This document shows, in pieces, positions 42,186 through 50,778 of a stretch of 64,000 nucleotides of DNA. A program made the translations under genes and the position numbers. Source of the DNA: a virus. The stretch covers positions 1-64,000 of IMG/VR virus record IMGVR_UViG_3300042879_002476; one strand, 5' to 3'. Below the pieces are notes generated by a model. It did no database searches, was not told where the DNA came from, and saw only the letters and a list, made by a program, of their open reading frames with translations. The number at the start of each line of letters is the position of its first letter. Position 1 is the stretch's first letter.

Positions 42186-43778
42186 ATGTCAACTCAGTTA
42201 CGTGAAATAATCAAAGAAGAATACAAAAAGTGTGCCGCATCTCCGGTATACTTTATGAAAAAGTATTGTTACATTCAACACCCAACACGTGGTAAACTAC
42301 TTTTTAATCTATATCCATTCCAAGAAAAAACATTAGAGCAATTTGATTTACATGATTATAATATCATTCTTAAATCGAGACAATTAGGTATATCTACATT
42401 GACTGCTGGATATGCGTTATGGCTAATGTTATTTAAGGCCGATACAAACGTATTGGTAATTGCTACTAAACAAGATGTAGCTAAAAACTTGGTAACCAAA
42501 GTTAGGGTAATGTATGATAACTTACCTTCTTGGTTACGAGGTAATGAAAGACCGACAGCAAATAATAAATTAAGTCTTGAATTAGAAAACGGTTCTAAGA
42601 TTAAAGCAGTATCCTCAGCAGCTGACTCCGGTCGTTCCGAGGCATTGTCTCTTTTGATTATTGATGAGGTTGCGTTTATTGATGATAATAAAGTAGTTCC
42701 AATTTGGGCATCATCTCAACAGACGTTAGCAACTGGAGGTAAAGCAATCCTCCTTTCTACTCCTAATGGCACTGGTAACTTTTTCCATAAGACGTGGATA
42801 GACTCAGAAGCAGGTACTAACAAATTTAATACTATTAGATTGCCGTGGACAGTACATCCGGATAGAGATTTAAATTGGAGAAAGGAACAAGATGAACTAT
42901 TGGGACCTAGACTTGCAGCACAAGAATGTGATTGTGATTTTTCAACATCAGGAAACACTGTTATTCCTATTGATGCTATCGATTGGTATGAACAAACCTA
43001 CGGTAGAGATCCTATAGAAAAAAGAGGTATAGACGGAAATTTCTGGGTTTGGGAATCTGCAGATTACTCTAAAAACTATATAGTATCTTGCGACGTTGCA
43101 CGTGGCGACAGTACTGACAATTCCACTATTCAAGTATTTGAAACCACTACTTTAGGACAGGTTGCCGAATATAAAGGACAATTAGGTACTAAAGATTTCG
43201 GTAATATGGCAGTAGCCATTGCCACCGAATACAATGATGCATTATTAGTAATTGAAAATGCTAATATTGGATGGGCAGCAATTCAACCTGCTATTGATAG
43301 AGGATATAAAAATCTTTATTATTCACATAAATCAGAAGATGTATTAAATGATCCTTTAAAACATTTGAAACGTGGATTTGATTTACGCGATACTGCTGAT
43401 ATGGTTGCCGGATTTACCACTTCTACTAAAATACGTCCTATGATGATTAGTAAAGTAGAATTGTATATCCGAGAAAAAGGATTGATAATTAGAAGTAGGC
43501 GCACGTTAGATGAGTTACGCGTTTTTATTTGGAAAAACGGTAAACCTCAAGCACAATCCGGATATAATGATGACTTGGTAATGTCATTGTGTATTGGAGT
43601 GTGGGTACGTGATACTGCTTTACAATTGAGACAAATGGGATTGGAATTAAATAAGTCAATGTTAAATTCATTCACCAGAGTTGGAGGAGTATATAGTCAT
43701 CAAAACGGTACTCAATCAGATCCATGGAAATGGAAAGTGGACGGTAAAGATGAAAGTCTTGATTGGTTAATCCGATAA
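42186..43778 (+). CDS. 17: Terminase large subunit, T4 gp17-like
   Basis: A 530-residue packaging motor (T4 gp17 is 610). The ATPase part has the degenerate Walker A KSRQLGIS near residue 62 (T4: SRQLGKT, so the usual lysine is isoleucine), Walker B LLIIDEVAF and coupling motif STPNGTG. The RNase H-like nuclease has acidic residues in SCDVARGDSTD, VIENANIG and YNDDLVMSL. It translocates DNA into the prohead at the portal and cuts the concatemer. No obvious small terminase gene is adjacent. The portal gene follows after a promoter-like octamer. Confidence 0.93.
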   Translation: MSTQLREIIKEEYKKCAASPVYFMKKYCYIQHPTRGKLLFNLYPFQEKTLEQFDLHDYNIILKSRQLGISTLTAGYALWLMLFKADTNVLVIATKQDVAKNLVTKVRVMYDNLPSWLRGNERPTANNKLSLELENGSKIKAVSSAADSGRSEALSLLIIDEVAFIDDNKVVPIWASSQQTLATGGKAILLSTPNGTGNFFHKTWIDSEAGTNKFNTIRLPWTVHPDRDLNWRKEQDELLGPRLAAQECDCDFSTSGNTVIPIDAIDWYEQTYGRDPIEKRGIDGNFWVWESADYSKNYIVSCDVARGDSTDNSTIQVFETTTLGQVAEYKGQLGTKDFGNMAVAIATEYNDALLVIENANIGWAAIQPAIDRGYKNLYYSHKSEDVLNDPLKHLKRGFDLRDTADMVAGFTTSTKIRPMMISKVELYIREKGLIIRSRRTLDELRVFIWKNGKPQAQSGYNDDLVMSLCIGVWVRDTALQLRQMGLELNKSMLNSFTRVGGVYSHQNGTQSDPWKWKVDGKDESLDWLIR

Positions 43779-43782
43779 TCTA

Positions 43783-43790
43783 TATTTATA
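43783..43790 (+). promoter_or_regulatory. Putative late promoter
   Basis: TATTTATA followed by ATAAAATAAC, 15 bases before the ATG of the portal gene and 4 bases after the terminase stop codon. Confidence 0.65.
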
Positions 43791-43805
43791 ATAAAATAAC
43801 ATATA

Positions 43806-45695
43806 ATGGCTGATCAAACTTTATTTAAAAGGTTAAAACGATTATTTTCTACTGATGTCATCATACGAAATGTAGGCGGTAACCAGATAAAAGTAGCTGA
43901 TACCAATAGAATACAATCTATGGGTAATTTAGCTACCAATAATTTAATAGACAGATATACAAAACTATATAATACTAGAGTTCCAGTTTCCGGGTTTGCA
44001 CCCGGAGAAGCTACTATGATTTACCGTAAAGAATTATTTACGGATTATGAAGCAATGGAAACTGATAGTATTATTGCTTCATATTTAGATATAGTAGCAG
44101 ATGAATCAACGGTCCGTGATGAGTTTGGTGATACGTTGACTATTAGAAGTGATAATCCTAAAATAGCAAAAATATTACATAACCTATTTTATGATATATT
44201 AAATATTGAATTTAATATGTGGCCATGGGTTAGAAATTTAGCTAAATATGGCGATTTCTTTTTACGTTTAAAATTAGTTGAAAAATTCGGTGTAATAGGA
44301 GTGGATCCGATTACAGCATTTCAAATGATTCGAGAAGAAGGTATCGATCCTAATAATGGCGATTATGTTAGATTTAAATGGGATCCTTCTGCAATGGGTA
44401 GTAGGCAATTTGTAAGTCATACTAGTCAGCAAGAAATTTATGAAAATTACGAGATAGCACATTTTAGATTGTTATCCGATACTAACTTTTTACCGTACGG
44501 TAAATCGATGTTAGAACCGGCTCGTAAAGTGTGGAAACAATTAACATTGATGGAAGACGCAATGTTAATTCATCGAGTAATGCGGTCACCTGAAAAACGA
44601 GTTTTTAAGATTGATGTTGGAAATATACCTCCGCACGAAGTGGATGCGTATATGCAAAAAATAATTAACAATACTAAAAAAATTCCATATGTAGACCCGG
44701 TTACTGGAGATTATAATCTTAAGTTTAATATGATGAATATGACTGAAGATTTTTATGTGCCGGTAAGAGGTGGTGAAAGTGGTACTTCTATTGATACTAC
44801 AAAAGGATTAGATTATGATGGTATTACCGATGTAGAATATCTTAAGAATAGAATGTTAGCCGCTTTACGTGTACCTAAAGCATTTTTAAATTATGAAGAA
44901 GGGGTATCCGGTAAAGCTACATTAGCAGCAGAAGACATTAGATTTTCAAGAACCATTGAAAGATTACAACGTATCGTAATATCAGAATTATATAAAATTG
45001 CTATTGTGCATTTATATGTACAAGGATTCGAAGATGCAGAATTATTAGATTTTGAAATTTCAATGACAGCTCCTTCTACTATATATGAAAGAGAAAAAAT
45101 TGAATTGTGGCAATCAAAAGTCAATCTAGCTAAAGATATGATAGAAAACGGATTAGCTTCTAAAGAATGGCTCTATAAAAATATCTTTAATATGTCAGAA
45201 GATGCTTTAGCAGAACAAAACGAGAAAATACTTGATGATGCTAGATACATTTATAGACGTGAACAGATTAAATCCGAAGGTAATGATCCTATAAAAACGG
45301 GTAAGTCATTCGGCACTGCTCATGATATCGCATCTATGTATAAAGGAGATGGTGGCATACCCGATGAATACAATGAAAAAATTCCTAAAAAGGGAGAAAA
45401 TGATGTTAAATCCTCTGTTACTTCAGGACCAAAATTAGGTAGACCTGAAAAACATAGTACTTATGGCACACATTCGCACCCTTTGGGATATGATCCTATA
45501 GGTGCTAAAGAAGTTAATAAAGTAACAAAAAGAATATCAGATGGGGTAGTAAAAAAGATGGTTAAAAACATTAATAGAAACATTAAAACTAAAAGCGTTT
45601 TAACTGAATCTATACAAACTCTTCCATCAAGTTCTAATGATTCTAAGCAAGAAAGTAACTTATTAAACGAAAATAATATTATTGATTTAGATTAA
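43806..45695 (+). CDS. 20: Portal protein, T4 gp20-like
   Basis: A 629-residue protein (T4 gp20 is 524). Typical gp20 segments are GFAPGEATMIYRKELF-DYE-ME, YLDIVADESTVRDEFGD, VRNLAKYGDFFLRL, HFRLLSDTNFLPYGKSMLEPARKVWKQL, MEDAMLIHRVMRSPEKRVFKID and YFL-like NRMLAALRVPKAFLNYEEGVSGKATLA. Twelve copies form the DNA channel and nucleate head assembly. The C-terminal 100 residues (GLP-poor, Lys/Ser/Asn-rich) are longer than in T4 and probably flexible. Confidence 0.93.
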   Translation: MADQTLFKRLKRLFSTDVIIRNVGGNQIKVADTNRIQSMGNLATNNLIDRYTKLYNTRVPVSGFAPGEATMIYRKELFTDYEAMETDSIIASYLDIVADESTVRDEFGDTLTIRSDNPKIAKILHNLFYDILNIEFNMWPWVRNLAKYGDFFLRLKLVEKFGVIGVDPITAFQMIREEGIDPNNGDYVRFKWDPSAMGSRQFVSHTSQQEIYENYEIAHFRLLSDTNFLPYGKSMLEPARKVWKQLTLMEDAMLIHRVMRSPEKRVFKIDVGNIPPHEVDAYMQKIINNTKKIPYVDPVTGDYNLKFNMMNMTEDFYVPVRGGESGTSIDTTKGLDYDGITDVEYLKNRMLAALRVPKAFLNYEEGVSGKATLAAEDIRFSRTIERLQRIVISELYKIAIVHLYVQGFEDAELLDFEISMTAPSTIYEREKIELWQSKVNLAKDMIENGLASKEWLYKNIFNMSEDALAEQNEKILDDARYIYRREQIKSEGNDPIKTGKSFGTAHDIASMYKGDGGIPDEYNEKIPKKGENDVKSSVTSGPKLGRPEKHSTYGTHSHPLGYDPIGAKEVNKVTKRISDGVVKKMVKNINRNIKTKSVLTESIQTLPSSSNDSKQESNLLNENNIIDLD

Positions 45696-45719
45696 GTATA
45701 TATAATTAAAAATTTGGTA

Positions 45720-45727
45720 TATTTATT
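45720..45727 (+). promoter_or_regulatory. Putative late promoter (variant)
   Basis: TATTTATT, 15 bases before a possible TTG start at 45743 and 27 bases before the ATG at 45755. Confidence 0.5.
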
Positions 45728-45754
45728 ATAGATTAGATATGTTTGTATCTTTAT

Positions 45755-46606
45755 ATGAAAAAAATTAAGCACAGTAAAATAAAAAATACAGGAATCCTGT
45801 TTGAGTTATTGTCTACGCAGATAACCTCGGACATGATTAACAATAAAAAATCACCTGCTATCGATATTCTTAAGGAATATTTTAAGAAAGGTACAAACTT
45901 AAATAAAGAATTATCGTTATATCAAACTTTACTTAAAGAAAAGTTTTCTAATGAAGACAGGGCTAACCGCTTAATAGACGAAGTACTTAAACTTAATAGA
46001 GAAATCAATAAAAGCTTACTAAAAAAAGAAAAATATAATTTAATACGGGAAATTAAAGCGCATTATGCGTTAGAAGATTTTGTTAAAAATAAAATCAATA
46101 ACTACAAAGTATATGCGTCGGTATATAAATTGTTAGAAAATAAAGATTTTACTTTTAGTCCTTCCGAAATAGTCACTTCCAGATTTACTTTAGTAGAGTT
46201 TATTACTTCTAAACCATCCGACGGTAAAACAGTAAGATCACATATTGTAGAAGAATTTTCTAAACATGATACTGAAGTTAGAAAACTAGCATATAAAATT
46301 ATTATTGATAAGTTTAATCAAAAATACCAAAAGTTAGGTATACGTGAAAAAACTTTATTGCGTGAATATATTAATACTATTTCGGATTCACCTAAAATGA
46401 AGGAATATATTAATACTGAATTGTTGAATTCAAAAAAAGCAATAATTAAATTAAACAAATCGGTTTCAGATTCAGCAGTCAAAATTAAATTAAACGAAGT
46501 TTCTAATATTATTGATTCTATAGTTTCTAAAAAGAAATTCGATGAATCTACTTTATTAACTGTACTTCATATCTATAAATTAGAAAACGAGTTAAAAACT
46601 TTATAA
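45755..46606 (+). CDS. Conserved head-operon protein
   Basis: A 283-residue, highly helical, Lys-rich protein between portal and protease genes. The start KKIKHSKIKNTGILFELLSTQITSDMI and the middle REIKAHYALEDFVKNKINNYKVYASVYKL are features of a conserved protein I know from marine T4-like phages in the same place. A prohead core or portal-associated role is inferred from position. I chose the ATG at 45755; an in-frame TTG at 45743 would add four residues. Confidence 0.7.
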   Translation: MKKIKHSKIKNTGILFELLSTQITSDMINNKKSPAIDILKEYFKKGTNLNKELSLYQTLLKEKFSNEDRANRLIDEVLKLNREINKSLLKKEKYNLIREIKAHYALEDFVKNKINNYKVYASVYKLLENKDFTFSPSEIVTSRFTLVEFITSKPSDGKTVRSHIVEEFSKHDTEVRKLAYKIIIDKFNQKYQKLGIREKTLLREYINTISDSPKMKEYINTELLNSKKAIIKLNKSVSDSAVKIKLNEVSNIIDSIVSKKKFDESTLLTVLHIYKLENELKTL

Positions 46607-46607
46607 A

Positions 46608-47216
46608 ATGAAAACTTCCGAATTAAGAGAAATAATTAGAAACTTTATTCATACGGAAATTAAACGGATGAAAGAAGCATCAACAACTGCTGGAGTACCT
46701 GGATACCTAACTCCTAAAGCATTTTCAAAAGATCCGGATGATAAATCGAATAGAGGTACTGAAATCGCAAAAAAGTTTGGATATAGCAACGCAAAAGAAA
46801 CTCATAAAAACTTTAAAGAGATTTGGGAAGCCAATCCTTTAAATGAAATTACTTATAAGGAGTATAAGAAAGCTCCTGGTATGAGTTCTAAGCATAAATT
46901 AAACAATGCTATTAAAGAGTGTAACCGTGCTTTATTTGAAATTGAAAGATATCTTAAACAAAATAAAAAATTAAGAGAAGAAGAGGGCCTTGGATTAAAT
47001 GAATATTGGAAATCGACTGCTGTTAAACTAGTTAAAATGAATGAAAGATTAAAGAGTTTGCAGAAAGAAATTAAAAAGTTCGGATTAAAGGAGATTTTAA
47101 ATCAAATTCAAGAAGATGAAAAGGCTAAAAAGGATTTTGATGGTGACGGCAAAGTAGAATCGCCTGAACAAGAGTATAAAGGATCAAAGGATAAAGCCAT
47201 TAAAAAAAATAAATAA
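46608..47216 (+). CDS. Head-operon protein with EF-hand-like loop
   Basis: A 202-residue protein beginning MKTSELREIIRNFIHTEIK, an amphipathic helix like those at 39591 and 40088. AGVPGYLTPKAF follows, a segment seen in related phages. The C-terminus has DFDGDGKVESPEQEYKGS, a D-x-D-G-D-G-x-x-(E/S) loop resembling a calcium-binding EF-hand or dockerin half-site, then KDKAIKKNK. It overlaps the protease gene by 1 base. Probably a prohead core component. Confidence 0.7.
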   Translation: MKTSELREIIRNFIHTEIKRMKEASTTAGVPGYLTPKAFSKDPDDKSNRGTEIAKKFGYSNAKETHKNFKEIWEANPLNEITYKEYKKAPGMSSKHKLNNAIKECNRALFEIERYLKQNKKLREEEGLGLNEYWKSTAVKLVKMNERLKSLQKEIKKFGLKEILNQIQEDEKAKKDFDGDGKVESPEQEYKGSKDKAIKKNK

Positions 47217-47830
47217 TGAAACAAATAATTGTAGATTATATCCCATTTAAGGTTACTCCGCAACAAATTAATGAGTCTTTAAAAGAAAACAACGGAAGAG
47301 TCATTGTAAAAGGAGTATTACAAAGAGCGGAATCTAAAAACCAAAATGGAAGGGTTTACCCCAAGCCTATCTTGGAAAGGGAAATTAAAAAATATTCTTC
47401 TACTAATATAGCACAGCGTAGAGCCTTAGGAGAATTAGACCATCCGGATAGTTCGGTAGTTAACTTAAATAATGTATCTCACAATATATTAGAAGTTCAT
47501 TGGTCCGGTGATGATGTAATCGGCACTGTAGAAGTATTAAATACTCCTGCAGGCAAAATATTAAAAGAATTATTTGAGGCTGGTATTACTTTAGGAATCT
47601 CTTCTAGGGGTATGGGTAGTGTTAAAAACCTAGGTGAGAACACCGTAGAAGTCCAAGATGATTTCGAATTAATTGCATGGGACTTTGTATCTAATCCAAG
47701 TACACAAGGTGCTTTCATGAATCCTGTGAATGAATCATTATCCCTAATGGATATGATGTACACCAATAAATATGATAAAGTAAATAAGATTATAACCGAT
47801 ATTATCATATCACAGAATACTAAATTTTAA
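47216..47830 (+). CDS. 21: Prohead protease, T4 gp21-like
   Basis: A 204-residue serine protease (T4 gp21 is 212) of the herpesvirus-assemblin fold. Conserved parts are KGVLQRAESKNQNGRVYPK, the catalytic histidine H76 in LGELDHPDS, and the catalytic serine in GISSRGMGS (S129 or S130). It cleaves scaffold and capsid proteins, typically after (I/L)xE, during head maturation. Candidate sites are present in the capsid protein (IAE, residues 60-62) and in several small proteins here. Confidence 0.92.
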   Translation: MKQIIVDYIPFKVTPQQINESLKENNGRVIVKGVLQRAESKNQNGRVYPKPILEREIKKYSSTNIAQRRALGELDHPDSSVVNLNNVSHNILEVHWSGDDVIGTVEVLNTPAGKILKELFEAGITLGISSRGMGSVKNLGENTVEVQDDFELIAWDFVSNPSTQGAFMNPVNESLSLMDMMYTNKYDKVNKIITDIIISQNTKF

Positions 47831-47831
47831 T

Positions 47832-48176
47832 ATGAAACTCATTAATTTATTAAAAGAAGCTAAAGCTGTAAAGGAAGGAGCTAGTAAAAATCCTAGAGTA
47901 AATAAATTTTTGGAAACTCTTAGAAATGCTCCCGGAACATTTGTTATGAATGAGTTATCGAAATTTGTAGACGATGGTATGCTATCTAAAGAAATAGAAA
48001 AAATTTATTCTAAGGCTGATAAGAGCGCAGCTAAATTAATCGAGGATCATATTACGGATATGGAACAAGCTCAAGTAGAAGAAAAACTTACTAAATTAGA
48101 GACCATTAAAAAGAAAGCATCGGATATTCAGGATTCATTGACTTTAGAAACCAAAAAAAGCAAAAAGAAAAAATAA
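47832..48176 (+). CDS. Small head-operon protein
   Basis: A 114-residue helical protein. The start MKLINLLKEAKAVKEG resembles T4 internal-protein leaders (MKTYxEFIxEA), with L-K-E at residues 7-9 as a possible protease site. The C-terminus is Lys-rich. Located between protease and ParB-like genes; probably part of the prohead core or an internal head protein. Confidence 0.65.
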   Translation: MKLINLLKEAKAVKEGASKNPRVNKFLETLRNAPGTFVMNELSKFVDDGMLSKEIEKIYSKADKSAAKLIEDHITDMEQAQVEEKLTKLETIKKKASDIQDSLTLETKKSKKKK

Positions 48177-48177
48177 T

Positions 48178-49104
48178 ATGAAAAAGATTTTTTTAAACGA
48201 ACAATCTATTAGATTCCAAAAATTAGCTAACTTAATTACTGAATCTGAATATTTGTCTTTACTTGAAGATGATGCTGCAGACCAAAAGGTTAAAGATATT
48301 TTGGGAGCTAGCTATCCTGAATTCGTACAAAAATTAGGAGATAACATTAAAGATCCTAAGTTTGTAGCTGCTATTGAAAAATTTTCAAAAGAAAATCCAG
48401 TACAGACATCAGATAAAAATGTTCCAGTTACGGAATTGCAGCCTACACAAAATGAAATTGATGTTAATAAATCGTTGATTTATCCTTTAACCAATCCAAA
48501 ATCTGCTTCTGAGTTATTAAAGGGTGGAGATGTGGCCATTGCAAGAAAAAAGATAGTAACTGCAGGTGGTGGTAAGTTTATCATCGACGGTCACCATAGA
48601 TGGTCTCAAGCATATGTTATAAATCCTGAAATTTCAATAGCGGCATTGGATATTACTAATATTGATGATGGTATTGATGGTTTAAAAGCAACACAAATGG
48701 GTATTGCCGCTTCCATTAAAAAAGTTCCCACCGCTAGTGTAAAGGGGTCTAACTTACTTAAGATGGGTGAGAATGAGTTAAAAGCATATGTTAAAGATAC
48801 TATCACTAAAGAAGTGATGAAAGAATTTGTGAAAGCAGGAAAAGTTAAAGTTAATAGCAATAAAGATGCTGATAATTTAAGTGATAAAAATTTAAATCAA
48901 GTTGCTAATTATATTTGGAATAATGTCAAGAAAATGCAAGGTAGTAATAAACCTGTGGACGGAGCTCCTAAAAGAGATATTATGCCTCAAACTGACGATG
49001 CTCCTAAGTGGAAAGACAAAGCTCCTGCATTAGAGTCATATAAAAAAATAGATGGTTTATTAGCAGAATTAGTTAAAAAGAGCACTATTAAAAACAAAAA
49101 ATAA
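48178..49104 (+). CDS. ParB/sulfiredoxin-fold domain protein in the head operon
   Basis: A 308-residue protein. Around residues 125-145 it has GGKFIIDGHHRWSQAYVINP, the IDGHHRx signature of ParB-N/sulfiredoxin-like nucleotide-binding domains. In ParB itself this fold binds CTP; related phage proteins can be nucleases or ATPases. The N-terminus contains several LxE-type tripeptides (LNE, ITE, LLE), as expected for a protein delivered into the head. A role in the prohead core or as an injected DNA-modifying or DNA-cutting protein is inferred. Confidence 0.75.
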   Translation: MKKIFLNEQSIRFQKLANLITESEYLSLLEDDAADQKVKDILGASYPEFVQKLGDNIKDPKFVAAIEKFSKENPVQTSDKNVPVTELQPTQNEIDVNKSLIYPLTNPKSASELLKGGDVAIARKKIVTAGGGKFIIDGHHRWSQAYVINPEISIAALDITNIDDGIDGLKATQMGIAASIKKVPTASVKGSNLLKMGENELKAYVKDTITKEVMKEFVKAGKVKVNSNKDADNLSDKNLNQVANYIWNNVKKMQGSNKPVDGAPKRDIMPQTDDAPKWKDKAPALESYKKIDGLLAELVKKSTIKNKK

Positions 49105-49679
49105 TGCCGTATTCATATAAAAAAGTCGGAGATAAATACTGCGTCTATAAAAAAGACAGCGGTGCTAAAGTAGGATGTACTTCTGGAAACAAAGAAGCTT
49201 TAAAAAAATATTTAGCTGCTTTGCATATTCACGGTGAAAGTATATCTGAAGCCGATATTATGGATCCTAAAGAAAAAGAAGCTACTAAATCTGCTATACA
49301 AAAAGATATTGAAGCTAAAAAATTGGCATTAAAAAACGCAGAAGATAAACTAAAGAATTTAAAAGAATTTAGTTTAGCTAAATATGTAAAAAGTATTTTA
49401 GAGGCAGATGATGAAGCCGCAACCACAGGAGAAGATCCGGAAGAAGCTCCAGATACTCCAGCTCCCGCGGATGATGCACAATCAGACAAAGATACTGAAA
49501 AAAAATCTTCTAAACAAGATTCTTTAGACGTAAAATTTAATATGGCAAAAGTAAAAAAATATAACAATTATCCTGTGATTGACAACACCGGTACTGTTAC
49601 CGGCGTATCTAAAAACGGATTAATGGTTAAGGTAGGAGACAATATTATTTTAGTAAATTTTGAAGATTTATTGGACTAA
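49104..49679 (+). CDS. Head-operon protein with short conserved N-terminal module
   Basis: A 191-residue protein. The first 45 residues (YKKVGDKYCVYKKDSGAKVGCTSG...ALKKYLAALHIHGE) are a small module known from many T4-like and other phages and found alone or fused to others. A lysine/alanine-rich helix and an acidic, Pro-rich linker follow, then a final beta domain (YNNYPVIDNTGTVTGVSKNGLMVKVGDNIILVNFEDL) that looks SH3-like. The start overlaps the previous stop by 1 base. Function unknown. Confidence 0.7.
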   Translation: MPYSYKKVGDKYCVYKKDSGAKVGCTSGNKEALKKYLAALHIHGESISEADIMDPKEKEATKSAIQKDIEAKKLALKNAEDKLKNLKEFSLAKYVKSILEADDEAATTGEDPEEAPDTPAPADDAQSDKDTEKKSSKQDSLDVKFNMAKVKKYNNYPVIDNTGTVTGVSKNGLMVKVGDNIILVNFEDLLD

Positions 49680-49699
49680 TTAAAACCAATATTTTGTAT

Positions 49700-49725
49700 A
49701 AGGCCCTTCTTTAGGGCCTTTTTTA
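49700..49725 (+). terminator. Intrinsic terminator
   Basis: Stem AAGGCCC with GGGCCTT around TTCTTTA, followed by a T-run. It isolates the scaffold and capsid genes from the upstream head genes. Confidence 0.88.
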
Positions 49726-49746
49726 CATACTTTCAATTATTTGGTA

Positions 49747-49754
49747 TATTTATA
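49747..49754 (+). promoter_or_regulatory. Putative late promoter with long leader
   Basis: TATTTATA followed by GTAAATAC, 110 bases before the scaffold gene ATG. It is the only octamer here with a long untranslated leader (49755-49864), which contains a C-rich/G-rich patch near 49770-49786. Confidence 0.6.
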
Positions 49755-49864
49755 GTAAATACATTATTACCCCCTCGTAGCGGGTCTTATAGATATAATG
49801 TAATTATTTTTAACGACTATTATAGTTTCCAATAACTATATTTCCAAAAAACTTAAAAAAAATT

Positions 49865-50746
49865 ATGGACAAACTCTTAAAAGAGGCTATTGCCGATGCT
49901 AAAGCTGTACGTGAAACTGCTTTAGCAAATGCGAGACTTGCTTTAGAAGAAGCATTCGCACCAAAATTGCAGTCTATGTTAACTGCTAAAATTAATGAAG
50001 AAGAAGATGAAATGGAAGATGAAGAAGAAACTACTGATGAAGTAATGTACGAAAAAGAAGATGCTGAAACCGAAGAAGAAATGGATGAAGCTAAGGGAGA
50101 AGGTGAAGAAGAAACCGAAGATGAAATGGATGAAACTTTAGATTTAGATTCTATTATTGCTGAATTAGAAAATGAAGCTAAAGGTGAAGATGAAGAAGCA
50201 AAAGAAGAAGAAATGGACGAAGCTAAAGATTCAGATGATGACGAAGAAGTTGATCTTGCAGAATTATTATCCGTATTAGAAGGCGAAGACGAAGATGAAT
50301 CCGAAGAAAAAATGGATGAAGCAAAAGACGAAGAAGAAGAAAAAGAGAAAATGGATGAAATCCGCAGACTCCGTGCTGAATTACGTGAGTATCGTCAAGC
50401 AGTAACTTTCTTAAAAGATAAGATCAATGAAATTAATCTTTTAAATGCTAAATTACTTTATACTAATAAATTATTTAAGAACAATTCTTTGACAGAGTCT
50501 CAGAAAGTTAAAATTCTTGAATCATTAGATAGAACTAAATCAGTTCGTGAAGTTAAATTAGTATATTCCACTTTGGCTGAATCTTTAAATGAACTTAAAG
50601 GCTCTACTAAGAAAAAAATTACTGAGTCCTTAGGATTTGCTTCTAAAAAGAGTGGTAGTACCAACAAAACTATTTTAGAAGAAGGATCTACATTAGCCTC
50701 TAGATTCCAAACTTTGGCTAATATTAATGTTAAAAAGAATAAATAA
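49865..50746 (+). CDS. 22: Prohead scaffold protein, T4 gp22-like
   Basis: A 293-residue protein (T4 gp22 is 269). The N-terminal helix (DKLLKEAIADAKAVRETAL) is followed by a very acidic region, about residues 42-165, with recurring EEMDEAK units. A basic coiled-coil C-terminus follows (LRAELREYRQAVTFLKDKINEINLLNAKLLYTNKLF). This is the layout of gp22 scaffolds, which build the prohead core and are degraded by the gp21 protease. Its location directly before the capsid gene confirms it. Confidence 0.88.
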   Translation: MDKLLKEAIADAKAVRETALANARLALEEAFAPKLQSMLTAKINEEEDEMEDEEETTDEVMYEKEDAETEEEMDEAKGEGEEETEDEMDETLDLDSIIAELENEAKGEDEEAKEEEMDEAKDSDDDEEVDLAELLSVLEGEDEDESEEKMDEAKDEEEEKEKMDEIRRLRAELREYRQAVTFLKDKINEINLLNAKLLYTNKLFKNNSLTESQKVKILESLDRTKSVREVKLVYSTLAESLNELKGSTKKKITESLGFASKKSGSTNKTILEEGSTLASRFQTLANINVKKNK

Positions 50747-50778
50747 GTTAAACCGTTTAAACACAACATAAAAAAATT

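Noticed and set aside
49865-50340. Recurring EEMDEAK segments considered as a separate repeat element
   Set aside because: They are part of the acidic region of the gp22-like scaffold and not phased at the DNA level.
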